Source of the DNA: an uncultured Parabacteroides sp.
GTDB lineage: Bacteria; Bacteroidota; Bacteroidia; Bacteroidales; Tannerellaceae
DNA: 64,000 bases
Direction: 5' to 3'
Assembly (NCBI GenBank): GCA_934718155.1
Contig: CAKUZF010000003.1
Location: forward strand, 33,377 to 97,376
Below the pieces are notes generated by a model, which was given only the letters and a program-made list of their open reading frames with translations, did not search any database and was not told the DNA's origin. The position numbers were made by a program, and so were the translations under genes. This document shows positions 42,946 through 53,154 of this stretch, piece after piece (position 1 is the stretch's first letter; the number at the start of each line of letters is the position of its first letter).

Positions 42946-44364
42946 ATGTCACAATTATTTCCGAATGATCTGCCCTACAAGGTAGCAGATATGGGGTTGG
43001 CCGACTTCGGCCGCAAGGAGATTGAGATCTCAGAGCACGAGATGCCCGGCTTGATGGCGCTTCGCCATAAGTACGCAGGCAAACAGCCTTTGAAGGGCGC
43101 ACGCATCACCGGTTCATTGCACATGACCATCCAGACAGCCGTCTTGATCGAGACGCTGGTCGCTTTGGGAGCCGACGTGCGTTGGGCAAGCTGCAACATC
43201 TTCTCCACGCAGGATCATGCCGCAGCGGCTATCGCTGCCAGTGGCGTGCCCGTCTTCGCCTGGAAAGGTGAGACACTTGAGGAGTATTGGTGGTGTACGG
43301 AGATGGCCTTGCGCTTCCCCGGCGGTAAGGGTCCGCACTTGATCGTAGATGATGGCGGCGACGCTTCGCTGCTGATGCACATGGGTTACCGTGCGGAGAA
43401 CGATCCCGAGACCATCAACCGCAAGGGTAGCAACCACGAGGAGCAGGTGATTCTCGACACCTTGAACCGCATCTTGCAGGAAGACAACGGACGCTGGCAT
43501 CGCACGGTGGCCGAGATGAAGGGCGTGTCGGAAGAGACCACTACGGGCGTACACCGCCTCTACCAGATGATGGAACGTGGCGAGCTGTTGGTGCCGGCCA
43601 TCAACGTGAACGACTCGGTCACGAAGTCGAAGTTCGACAACCTTTATGGCTGCCGCGAGTCGCTGGCCGACGGCATCAAGCGTGCGACCGACGTGATGAT
43701 CGCGGGCAAAGTGGTTGTAGTCGCAGGCTACGGCGATGTGGGTAAAGGCTGCTCACACTCTATGCGTTCCTACGGCGCACGCGTGTTGGTGACGGAGATC
43801 GACCCGATCTGCGCGCTGCAGGCTGCCATGGAGGGCTTCGAGGTGACAACCATGGAGGAGGCCGTGAAAGAGGGTAACATCTTCGTTACGACCACGGGCA
43901 ACTGCGACATCATCACCATCGAGCACATGGCACAGATGAAGGATCAAGCGATTGTCTGCAACATCGGTCACTTCGACAACGAGATCCAGGTGGACAAGCT
44001 GGTCAACTTCCCCGGCATTCGCCACTTGAACATCAAGCCGCAGGTGGATAAGTACACCTTCCCCGACGGACACAGCATCTTCCTGCTGGCCGAGGGCCGC
44101 TTGGTGAACCTGGGTTGCGCAACAGGCCACCCCTCATTTGTGATGAGCAACTCTTTCACCAACCAGACTTTGGCGCAGATCGACCTTTGGCAGAAGCCCT
44201 ACGAGGTGGGCGTATATCGCTTGCCGAAATACTTAGACGAGGAGGTTGCCCGTCTGCACCTGGAGCGTATCGGCGTGAAGCTTTCGAAGCTGACGCAGAA
44301 GCAGGCCGACTACATCGGCGTGAAGGTGGAAGGTCCTTACAAAGCTGAACACTATAGATATTAA
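42946..44364 (+). CDS. ahcY: Adenosylhomocysteinase (S-adenosyl-L-homocysteine hydrolase)
   Basis: The 472-residue enzyme splits S-adenosylhomocysteine into adenosine and homocysteine using bound NAD+. The NAD site is 'VVVAGYGDVGKGCSHSMRS', and the C-terminus 'VEGPYKAEHYRY' carries the conserved Lys and Tyr. The length fits the long bacterial form. A glycosyltransferase starts 3 bp after its stop. Confidence 0.98.
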   Translation: MSQLFPNDLPYKVADMGLADFGRKEIEISEHEMPGLMALRHKYAGKQPLKGARITGSLHMTIQTAVLIETLVALGADVRWASCNIFSTQDHAAAAIAASGVPVFAWKGETLEEYWWCTEMALRFPGGKGPHLIVDDGGDASLLMHMGYRAENDPETINRKGSNHEEQVILDTLNRILQEDNGRWHRTVAEMKGVSEETTTGVHRLYQMMERGELLVPAINVNDSVTKSKFDNLYGCRESLADGIKRATDVMIAGKVVVVAGYGDVGKGCSHSMRSYGARVLVTEIDPICALQAAMEGFEVTTMEEAVKEGNIFVTTTGNCDIITIEHMAQMKDQAIVCNIGHFDNEIQVDKLVNFPGIRHLNIKPQVDKYTFPDGHSIFLLAEGRLVNLGCATGHPSFVMSNSFTNQTLAQIDLWQKPYEVGVYRLPKYLDEEVARLHLERIGVKLSKLTQKQADYIGVKVEGPYKAEHYRY

Positions 44365-44367
44365 TGT

Positions 44368-45489
44368 ATGATGCGCATCGCGATCCTCTCTCCCATCTAT
44401 CCCTATCGGGGCGGTATTGCCCAGTTCAGCGGGATGCTCTACGCGCAACTCGTGCGCGACGGCCATGAGGTAAAGGCTTTCAACTTCAAGCGGCTTTACC
44501 CCGACCTGTTGTTTCCAGGCAAAACGCAGTATGTGGAAGAGGGGGATCAAGCGATGGCAATCCCCAATGAGCGGGTGTTGGACAGCATCAACCCGCTCTC
44601 TTATTTCCAAACCGTTGAGGCCATCAAGGCGTTTCGTCCGGATCTGCTGATCATCAGCTACTGGATGTCGTTCTTCGTGCCCGCCTATGCCCACATCGCC
44701 AATCGCATGAAGCGGCATTGCCGAGTGATCGCCTTGATCCACAACGCGATTCCGCACGAGCCCCGTTTCTTCGACAAGCCTTTGGCGAAGCTGCTCTTCC
44801 AGCAGTGCGACGGGTTCTTGGTCTTGAGCGACAACGTCGCGAGCGACCTGAAGAAGCTCTGTCCCACGGCCCGTTTCGTGCAGCATCCGCATCCGCTCTA
44901 CGACCATTTTGGCAGAAAGATGGAGCACGGCGAGGCTTGCGCCCGCCTGGGCATCAATCCAGGCCACAAAACGCTGTTGTTTTTCGGACTGATTCGTGCC
45001 TACAAGGGGCTGGACATGCTAATCGAGGCGATGAGCCTTTTGCCCGACGATTATCAACTGGTCGTAGCGGGCGAGTGCTACGGCAGCTTCGAAAGCTATC
45101 AGGCGTTGATCGAGGCCTCACCGGCCAAAGAGCGCATCTTGGTGCACAACCAATATATCCACGACGAAGATATACCCGCCTATTTCTCGGCCGCCAACGC
45201 CTTGATACTTCCCTATCGGTCGGCCACCCAAAGCGGCGTGGTCTCCGTGGCCTATCATTTCGACCTGCCGATGGTCAGCACGCCTGTAGGCGATTTCGCT
45301 CAAAGCATTGGCCAGCCCAAGACTGGCATTGTCGCCGCCGAGATCTCGCCGAAAGCCCTGGCCGAAAGCATCCGCACGCTTTTCACGCCAGCGTGGCAAG
45401 AGGCGCTCCCGCAGCGGATCGCCAGCGAGAAAAAAGCGCTTTCTTGGGAGAGTCTCACCCAAGCGCTCTATCGTTTCCTTTCCCTTTAG
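44368..45489 (+). CDS. Glycosyltransferase family 4 (GT-B fold)
   Basis: The 373-residue protein starts with a typical donor-independent N-domain ('IAILSPIYPYRGGIAQFSGM') and has a GT1/GT4 C-domain: 'LLFFGLIRAYKGLDMLIEAM', 'IPAYFSAANALILPYRSATQ' and 'VVSVAYHFDLPMVSTPVGD'. It probably adds sugars to a cell-surface glycan or lipid. It lies 3 bp after ahcY, so it may be read from the ahcY promoter; a second ATG at 44371 is an equal start candidate. Confidence 0.88.
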   Translation: MMRIAILSPIYPYRGGIAQFSGMLYAQLVRDGHEVKAFNFKRLYPDLLFPGKTQYVEEGDQAMAIPNERVLDSINPLSYFQTVEAIKAFRPDLLIISYWMSFFVPAYAHIANRMKRHCRVIALIHNAIPHEPRFFDKPLAKLLFQQCDGFLVLSDNVASDLKKLCPTARFVQHPHPLYDHFGRKMEHGEACARLGINPGHKTLLFFGLIRAYKGLDMLIEAMSLLPDDYQLVVAGECYGSFESYQALIEASPAKERILVHNQYIHDEDIPAYFSAANALILPYRSATQSGVVSVAYHFDLPMVSTPVGDFAQSIGQPKTGIVAAEISPKALAESIRTLFTPAWQEALPQRIASEKKALSWESLTQALYRFLSL

Positions 45490-45490
45490 A

Positions 45491-45511
45491 TGCGGCTAAG
45501 CATCGGCCGCA
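45491..45511 (+). terminator. Hairpin after the GT4 gene
   Basis: TGCGGC and GCCGCA form a 6-bp stem with a 9-nt loop right after the stop codon. No T-run follows, so termination is uncertain. Confidence 0.4.
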
Positions 45512-45519
45512 CATAGCAA

Positions 45520-45573
45520 ACCCCATAGTTCCCGCCCGCTAACCATGGGGTCAGCGAGCGCATACCATGGGGT
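45520..45573. repeat. Three 10-bp elements spaced exactly 22 bp (ACCATGGGGT)
   Basis: ACCCCATAGT at 45520 (inverted, one mismatch), ACCATGGGGT at 45542 and ACCATGGGGT at 45564. The sequence differs from the TTGCCCGT arrays, but the 22-bp phase and the position between convergent genes are the same. Confidence 0.75.
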
Positions 45574-45608
45574 AAACCAACGTCGTCAGTAGTATCTGGA
45601 AACCGGCT

Positions 45609-48110
45609 TTATTCCGTCCTCTTCACCAATCCACGCATCGACCACATGACAGCGGCGACTAACAAGAGGAGGATGGCGAAGGAGCTGATGGAAGAAACGT
45701 AGGCCGCACGAATATAACCCTGAGGCTTGAACTCGAACACAACCTCATGCTTGCCCGCCGGAACAACCATCGAGCGAAGGATCCAATCCGCACGGAAATG
45801 GTCGGCCGGTTTCCCATCGATCGTCACCGACCAACCCGGTTGATAATAGATCTCTGAGAAAACAGCCAACTGATCGTGGGCTGCCTCCGTGTGATAAACC
45901 AAACGATTCGGACGATAGCTCTCCAAAGCGATGGTTGCCGTCGAGTCGAAAGCAGGCGTGAAACCCTTCAACGACTCCGAAAAACGCTTATCTACAACCG
46001 CCTCTCTCAACGGATTCAACTCATCCAAAGCCGCGATCTCGGCATCGGCATTATCCACGAAGCGCACCTGCTCTACAAACCAAGCATTGCCAAAAGCAAA
46101 CGGGTTACGCAAAGGAGGCTGTTCGGGATTGTAGATCACGTAGCGAGTGTTCAGCATATTCAACGTAGGCGATGCGGCAAAAGCGTCCACCAAGTCGTTG
46201 GCGGTCTTGGCCTCTTGCAAAGCCTTGATCAACTGGCTCAGCTCGCCTTGCATGCGATGGTCGATCAGCTCTTGATAGCGACGCAGCTTCGCCGCATAGT
46301 AGCCACCGATGGAGTGATGATAGTAGGAAACGGTTGTCTCCTGGAAAGGATTGTTGATGTTGAGCACACGATACGAGGGATCCTTGTCTTCCAAGATTGC
46401 CTTGTCGGCCACACTCTCCTTATAAACATCCGACGGGCGCTGACGCACAAAGTTCTTCTCGCTCAAGTAGCGTTTATCCACCGTCCACAAATCGGCCAAC
46501 ATCAAGACGGCCACACCAATGGAGACAAACAACGCTGTCTTTGGGCGGTTCGCACTCGTCACGTACCAGCAGAGCAAGGCCGCGCCAAGCACAATAAACA
46601 GCAACGAGCGCAACGCATCCGCCGAGGCCAACGACTCGCGATCCATCAGCAAAGCGTTGTAATACCAATCGGGAAACTGGTAATGCGCATCGTAGGCAGA
46701 GCGGAAATCAAGGAAGAGGCTCGGCATCAACCACAGGAGCAGCGACAAACCGCCCGTGATGGCTAACGAGGCAAACAGCCCCTTCTTCAGCCGCACATCG
46801 TCAACACGGCCACTCAGCACATCCCTCAAGCCCCAGAAAGCAATAATCGGCATAACCAATCCCGGGATCACCAAGGCCATCTCGACCGTGCGAAACTTGT
46901 TATACATCGGCAAGTGGTGGAACATAAAGTCGTTGAAGCTATCGAAGTTGCGTCCCAACGCCAAGAGTGTCAAGAACAGGCCTCCCGCGAAGAGCCACCA
47001 CTTCAACGGATGCCTAACGACAAACAATCCCAACACAAAAAGGAAACAGAGCAGCGCACCCACATAGACAGGGCCCGACGTGAAACTCTTGTCGCCCCAA
47101 TAGGTAGGCGCATTCACCTCCTTGCCCAATTGTGCGCCCTTGGCCTTCAACTCTTTGTAAAGCTCCGAATCGGCACCCAAGGTTCCACCTGAGCTACCTC
47201 CATAGGCGTTAGGCACCAACAGAGTCAACAACTCGCTCTTGCCATAGCTCCAAGCGAAAGCATAGTCTTTATCCAAGCCCGAAGAGATCTGCTCGCCCGA
47301 AGGCGTAGTTGTGGTCAGCTCCGTTGCACCACGAATGGAGTTCTTTCCCAAGTCCCATTGCGCATACATGTTCTTTGCGTTCGGCAAGACCGCCAAAACT
47401 ACGCAGCCCACCATAATGGCAGTTGTTATCATCAAATCGCGCATCTGCTTCGCCTTGACACACGACACCAAGTAGCCCAAATAGATAAACAAGCAGAGCA
47501 GCATCAGATAGTAGGTTATCTGAATGTGTCCGTTGCCAATCGAGAGCGCCACGCCCAAAAGAAACAGCACCGCACCCCACAATCGCTTCTGCTTGAACAA
47601 CAGAGCCATACCAGCCAAGGTGATTGGCATGTAGGCGATTACGTAGGCCTTCGTGATGTGGCCCGCCTCTATAATAATAATGTTATAGGAGGCTAAGGCG
47701 AAGGCTATCGCTCCGGCGATGGCCAACCAAGTGCTCATGCCCATCACACACATCAGGAGGTAGAAGCAGACCAATCCCGTAAAGACCATGCCCGCATGGA
47801 AATAGCCCAACCCCTTCAGCGGTACCTCAACCAACTCGTAGGAGGGCAAGTTGGGAGCCGGATTGCCATAGCCGCCCGCATAGGGCATACCACCAAACAT
47901 GGCATCCGACCAAGCGCTGAACTCACCCGGCTGGGCCGTCGCCTCGTATTGCTCCATTTGGCTGCCGCCCATACCTGCCGCCTTCTCCATATCGCCTTGA
48001 CGGATCGTCTTGCCATCGAGGATGGCAGGAGAGAAATACGCCACCGTCAACGCCAAAAAGATCAGGATGGCGATCAGGTGATTCCCCCATTTCATTAAAA
48101 TCGTTTTCAT
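45609..48110 (-). CDS. YfhO-family polytopic membrane protein
   Basis: The 833-residue protein has about a dozen membrane segments from the N-terminus onward and a periplasmic C-terminal domain of beta type ('IYYQPGWSVTIDGKPADHFR') before a last membrane span. 'DGKTIRQGDMEKAAGMGGS' after the first span and the overall plan fit the YfhO family, GT-C-like proteins linked in Gram-positives to glycosylation of surface polymers. It is the last gene of a three-gene glycan operon with GT2 and GT4 enzymes. Confidence 0.85.
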   Translation of the reverse strand: MKTILMKWGNHLIAILIFLALTVAYFSPAILDGKTIRQGDMEKAAGMGGSQMEQYEATAQPGEFSAWSDAMFGGMPYAGGYGNPAPNLPSYELVEVPLKGLGYFHAGMVFTGLVCFYLLMCVMGMSTWLAIAGAIAFALASYNIIIIEAGHITKAYVIAYMPITLAGMALLFKQKRLWGAVLFLLGVALSIGNGHIQITYYLMLLCLFIYLGYLVSCVKAKQMRDLMITTAIMVGCVVLAVLPNAKNMYAQWDLGKNSIRGATELTTTTPSGEQISSGLDKDYAFAWSYGKSELLTLLVPNAYGGSSGGTLGADSELYKELKAKGAQLGKEVNAPTYWGDKSFTSGPVYVGALLCFLFVLGLFVVRHPLKWWLFAGGLFLTLLALGRNFDSFNDFMFHHLPMYNKFRTVEMALVIPGLVMPIIAFWGLRDVLSGRVDDVRLKKGLFASLAITGGLSLLLWLMPSLFLDFRSAYDAHYQFPDWYYNALLMDRESLASADALRSLLFIVLGAALLCWYVTSANRPKTALFVSIGVAVLMLADLWTVDKRYLSEKNFVRQRPSDVYKESVADKAILEDKDPSYRVLNINNPFQETTVSYYHHSIGGYYAAKLRRYQELIDHRMQGELSQLIKALQEAKTANDLVDAFAASPTLNMLNTRYVIYNPEQPPLRNPFAFGNAWFVEQVRFVDNADAEIAALDELNPLREAVVDKRFSESLKGFTPAFDSTATIALESYRPNRLVYHTEAAHDQLAVFSEIYYQPGWSVTIDGKPADHFRADWILRSMVVPAGKHEVVFEFKPQGYIRAAYVSSISSFAILLLLVAAVMWSMRGLVKRTE

Positions 48111-48139
48111 CTTTATCTATTACTGTTTATTTCGTTGTT

Positions 48140-48919
48140 CTACACTCTTCCCTTAAACCATTTTGCCGCATAGAAGCGCATAGCAAACCAGCCATGCAGC
48201 AGCACGGTTGTCACCTTGCCATAGTAACGACACATCACCGCATAACGCTCCTTCAGCGATGCTTTGCGATTGGCCGTGCTCAACCCCTCCTCTAAGTAGT
48301 TGGAGAGGATGAGATGCGTATGCTTGATGCGCTTCGCCCGCTTCAAGCAGCGGATACACCACTCATAGTCGGCCACCAAGCGGTAGCTCGTGTCATACTC
48401 TGGCGCCAACTCCCGCTTCATCACAAACGATTGATGGCAAACCAGCATACCCATACGGAAACTCTTCCAGGTCAGCTTGCGAGGAGCTTTCAGCCGGCGC
48501 ATGCCCAAGGCCCTGCCCTGCGCATCGACAATCTGTGTCTCGCCATACAGCACATCAGGCAATGCGCTGCTCTTTTTCAGTTTCGACACGATGGTTTGCA
48601 GCGTGTCGGCAGTGTAAAGGGTATCGCCAGCGTTCAAGAACCAGACGTAATCACCCGTAGCTTTGCGCAAGCCTTTGTTCATCGCATCATAAAGGCCCTT
48701 ATCGGGCTCGCTCACCCAGTAGTCGATGCCCGCCTCATATTGCTTGATCAGCTGCACCGTGTGATCGGTCGAAGCGCCATCGATCACGATATACTCTACG
48801 TTGGTATAGGATTGATTCAGCACACTCAAAATGGTGCGCTCCAGCCAACGCTCGGCGTTGAAAGTGACGGTTATAATCGAGAATTTAGGTTGTATTGCGT
48901 TCATTGTCATATTATTCAT
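48140..48919 (-). CDS. Glycosyltransferase family 2
   Basis: The 259-residue protein has the GT-A start 'FSIITVTFNAERWLERTILS', the conserved 'YIVIDGASTDHTV', and 'YVWFLNAGDTLY' at the DXD position. It resembles colanic-acid-type WcaE/WcaA enzymes. Its ATG overlaps the stop of the upstream GT4 gene by 8 bp (ATGAATAA), so translation is coupled; two further in-frame Met codons at 48910 and 48904 are also possible starts. Confidence 0.9.
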   Translation of the reverse strand: MNNMTMNAIQPKFSIITVTFNAERWLERTILSVLNQSYTNVEYIVIDGASTDHTVQLIKQYEAGIDYWVSEPDKGLYDAMNKGLRKATGDYVWFLNAGDTLYTADTLQTIVSKLKKSSALPDVLYGETQIVDAQGRALGMRRLKAPRKLTWKSFRMGMLVCHQSFVMKRELAPEYDTSYRLVADYEWCIRCLKRAKRIKHTHLILSNYLEEGLSTANRKASLKERYAVMCRYYGKVTTVLLHGWFAMRFYAAKWFKGRV

Positions 48920-50165
48920 GCGTTTTCAACAGCTGTTCATAAAGTGCGATATATTGCTGGGCCACGACCGGCTCAGCGTAGCAGCGCTGCACCTTGCGCA
49001 CGCAAGCTTGCCGCAAGGCCTCGGGGTCGGGATGACGAATCACCCACTCAATTCCCTTCGCCAAGTCAGCCGCGTCACGATAGTTGGCCACGTAGCCATT
49101 CTGAGCATGGTCGATCATCTCGGGGATGCCCCCCGTACGGAAACCCACACAGGGCGTACCACAAGCCAAAGCCTCCATGATCGTGTTAGGAAGATTGTCT
49201 TCCAGCGAGGAGGTGACATACAAATCGACCGCGCTATACAGCGAGGCGATGGTGCGATCGTCGGACAGGTAGCCCATGGCATGGATCTTCACGGGCAGTA
49301 ACTCACAGATGGGACCTTTGGCCTGGCCAAACACGACCAACTCTACCGAATCGGCCGGTAGGCGGCGCAATGCCTCCACCAAGTAGTCGATGCCTTTTCG
49401 TTCGTCGTTGATATTCAAGGCGCCAAATAGCAGCAAAGGCTTATCGAGCGGAAGTCCTAACGCTTGACGTGCCGCCGTCCGCTCTTGCGGCCTATAGAGC
49501 GACTGATCGATAGGGTTTGGAATGGCCGTCAGTCGTTGCTGTCGCAGCAGTTGGCTGAGTGCCGCACATCCTCTGAGCCACTGGCTACAACAGACGAAAG
49601 CGATCTGCGCTTGATCGTAGATTCGCTGTTTGCGCCGAAAGATCAAGGAGGAAAGGTCCTTGCGGGAAGAATGCAGATAAAAGCATTGCCCGCAGCTCGC
49701 CTGATAACGCTCGCATTGGCCTGCATAATGGCAAATGGAAGACGCCGGCCAAAGGTCGTGCATGGTCCATACAATCGGTTTGCCTGTCGCAATGAGTTGG
49801 CGGATGCTTTCCAAGGAAAGGAACCCCTGATTGACCCAGTGCAGATGGATTACGTCGGCCTCGCTCACCAAGGGATGACGGACAATGTCTACTCCCGTAT
49901 TGGCGATAGAAACCCGAAAGAGTTGCTTTCGGTCGAGCTTATTGCTGAGGAAAATAACGAGGCGTTCCCAGGCGAAACGCCAAAAGTTCAAACGGCGTTG
50001 CCAAAGAGATTGGTTCACCGAGGTGATGCGTTCGTCGGCCGACTGCTTATCCCTTACCAGCATCTTTGCCTCCACTCCTTGCTTGCAAAGTGCCTTCATC
50101 AAACGGTTGGCCGCTACTGCAGCCCCGCCTGTTCGCTCCGATGTGTTTAGTATCAATACCTTCAT
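48912..50165 (-). CDS. Glycosyltransferase family 4, WcaC-like
   Basis: The 417-residue GT-B enzyme starts 'KVLILNTSERTGGAAVAANR', has a Cys-rich stretch ('CHYAGQCERYQASCGQCFY') as in colanic-acid-type transferases, and the C-domain E-x7-E region 'SSLEDNLPNTIMEALACGTP'. It heads the GT4-GT2-YfhO operon, likely making a surface polysaccharide or glycan side chain. A -7-like box TACATTCG lies about 26 bp upstream. Confidence 0.9.
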   Translation of the reverse strand: MKVLILNTSERTGGAAVAANRLMKALCKQGVEAKMLVRDKQSADERITSVNQSLWQRRLNFWRFAWERLVIFLSNKLDRKQLFRVSIANTGVDIVRHPLVSEADVIHLHWVNQGFLSLESIRQLIATGKPIVWTMHDLWPASSICHYAGQCERYQASCGQCFYLHSSRKDLSSLIFRRKQRIYDQAQIAFVCCSQWLRGCAALSQLLRQQRLTAIPNPIDQSLYRPQERTAARQALGLPLDKPLLLFGALNINDERKGIDYLVEALRRLPADSVELVVFGQAKGPICELLPVKIHAMGYLSDDRTIASLYSAVDLYVTSSLEDNLPNTIMEALACGTPCVGFRTGGIPEMIDHAQNGYVANYRDAADLAKGIEWVIRHPDPEALRQACVRKVQRCYAEPVVAQQYIALYEQLLKTHE

Positions 50166-50291
50166 TCGCCTTTCTCTATTCTTCGCGAATGTACGGAGAA
50201 TATATTGAATCTTCGAGACCCATCCATACTTTAATTCGGAGGATCGCCCTATTTCGCCGCCAAAGCAGCTCCTTCTCTCAACAACGGTTTG

Positions 50292-51842
<1,551 letters not shown>

Positions 51843-51904
51843 CGCTACCTGAATTTTTCACGTTCCCACTTCTGTTTCAGAACCAACCGACCCTTGGTTG
51901 CGCT

Positions 51905-53002
51905 TTACTCCTCGAAGATCTTCTGCAATGTCTGGCGAAGCTCCACTTCGTTGTCGGTCTTCATCAAGATGCATTTCTCCTCATCAATCAGGAAACAACG
52001 GGGCAAGGCGCTGACATTATAAAGATCGATCAATTGCATGGCCTGTCCGGCCGAGTCGGTCACGACATTCCACGCCACCTGGTCTTTTGCCACCATCTTC
52101 CGGACGGTTTCCGGCTGATCGTCTAAGCTCACCAACAAGATCGACAGTTTTTCCTTCGCATACTGTGCGGAGATCTTATCCAACGCAAGATCCTCCGTCT
52201 GGCATCTATCACACCAAGGAGCCGTAAAGGCCAATAACAGGTATCGGTCGGGGAACGAGTCTAAACAGACAGATTGCCCATAGATATTCTTTACCGAGAA
52301 ATCGGGGGCCTCCGCTCCCAAGGCGATTCGTTTCGCACGAGAGCTGAACTGCTCCAACGCCTTTGTCAGGTAATAATCTTTTAGTTTGGGATCGAGCAGG
52401 GCCAACAGTTCGTCGATCTTGCGCGTGTCGTCGGGATCGGAAAAGAAAAGATCGATCAGCACGACTGAAACCTCCTCGTCAGGATGAGCTTTGATATAGG
52501 TCATAGCCGCCTCTGAAAGGCGCAAGTTAACATCAGCCAAGCGGGCGGTCACTTCCGTCAAAGCTTCACTATTGTTCTGTGTGTCGTTCAATCGCTGCGT
52601 CAACTCGCTCATTTCTTGCCATAAAGCGACTTGTTTCTTCTTGAAGTCGCCCAGCTGATTGTTGATCCTGCCGCCCTGTACTCGCAACATGTCCGGCACG
52701 TGGGCATCACCCTCGATCTCGACCGTTACGCCCGGCTCAAGATAGATCGTAGTCCAATAGCCTTTCTCCTCGAAAAAGAGAGTAGCCGTATGGAATCCTC
52801 CCATCGGCTCCTTCAAATCAAACGAGCCACGCTCGTCGCACTGTATCGTATCGACCTTCTTCTCCAGGTCATTCTCGAAAACGGCATAGATAGTAGGCTC
52901 GTTCAAGGAGCTGAGCTTGCCCTTGATACGGAAAGTATAATCCTTGCCACACGAGGTCAAGACGAGGATCAGACCAACTATATATATCCAACCTTTTTTC
53001 AT
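51905..53002 (-). CDS. Thioredoxin-like lipoprotein with DUF4369-type N-domain
   Basis: The 365-residue protein has lipobox VLTSC and, after it, a beta-rich DUF4369-like domain (about 20-110), a helical linker, and an AhpC/TlpA-type thioredoxin domain with CDRC as the redox pair ('FTAPWCDRCQTEDLALDKI'). It likely works in periplasmic disulfide exchange. The ATG at 53002 is chosen over the one at 53014 because GGAG sits at the right distance upstream. A near-consensus -7 box TACCTTTA lies just upstream. Confidence 0.85.
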   Translation of the reverse strand: MKKGWIYIVGLILVLTSCGKDYTFRIKGKLSSLNEPTIYAVFENDLEKKVDTIQCDERGSFDLKEPMGGFHTATLFFEEKGYWTTIYLEPGVTVEIEGDAHVPDMLRVQGGRINNQLGDFKKKQVALWQEMSELTQRLNDTQNNSEALTEVTARLADVNLRLSEAAMTYIKAHPDEEVSVVLIDLFFSDPDDTRKIDELLALLDPKLKDYYLTKALEQFSSRAKRIALGAEAPDFSVKNIYGQSVCLDSFPDRYLLLAFTAPWCDRCQTEDLALDKISAQYAKEKLSILLVSLDDQPETVRKMVAKDQVAWNVVTDSAGQAMQLIDLYNVSALPRCFLIDEEKCILMKTDNEVELRQTLQKIFEE

Positions 53003-53091
53003 GATAAACTCCATCTCACAGATTCGGCCTAAAGGTAGACATATTTTTTGACATATTTAATATTTAGATGAAAATTTAAGGATTTAGAAAC

Positions 53092-53123
53092 AAAAAGGGT
53101 GTCAAGTGAGACACCTGACACCC
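53092..53123 (-). terminator. Intrinsic terminator of pckA
   Basis: GGGTGTCA (53097-53104) and TGACACCC (53116-53123) form the stem; on the minus strand five Ts follow. Confidence 0.85.
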
Positions 53124-53154
53124 CTTCTTATGATGATTAACAAGTAATCGATGA

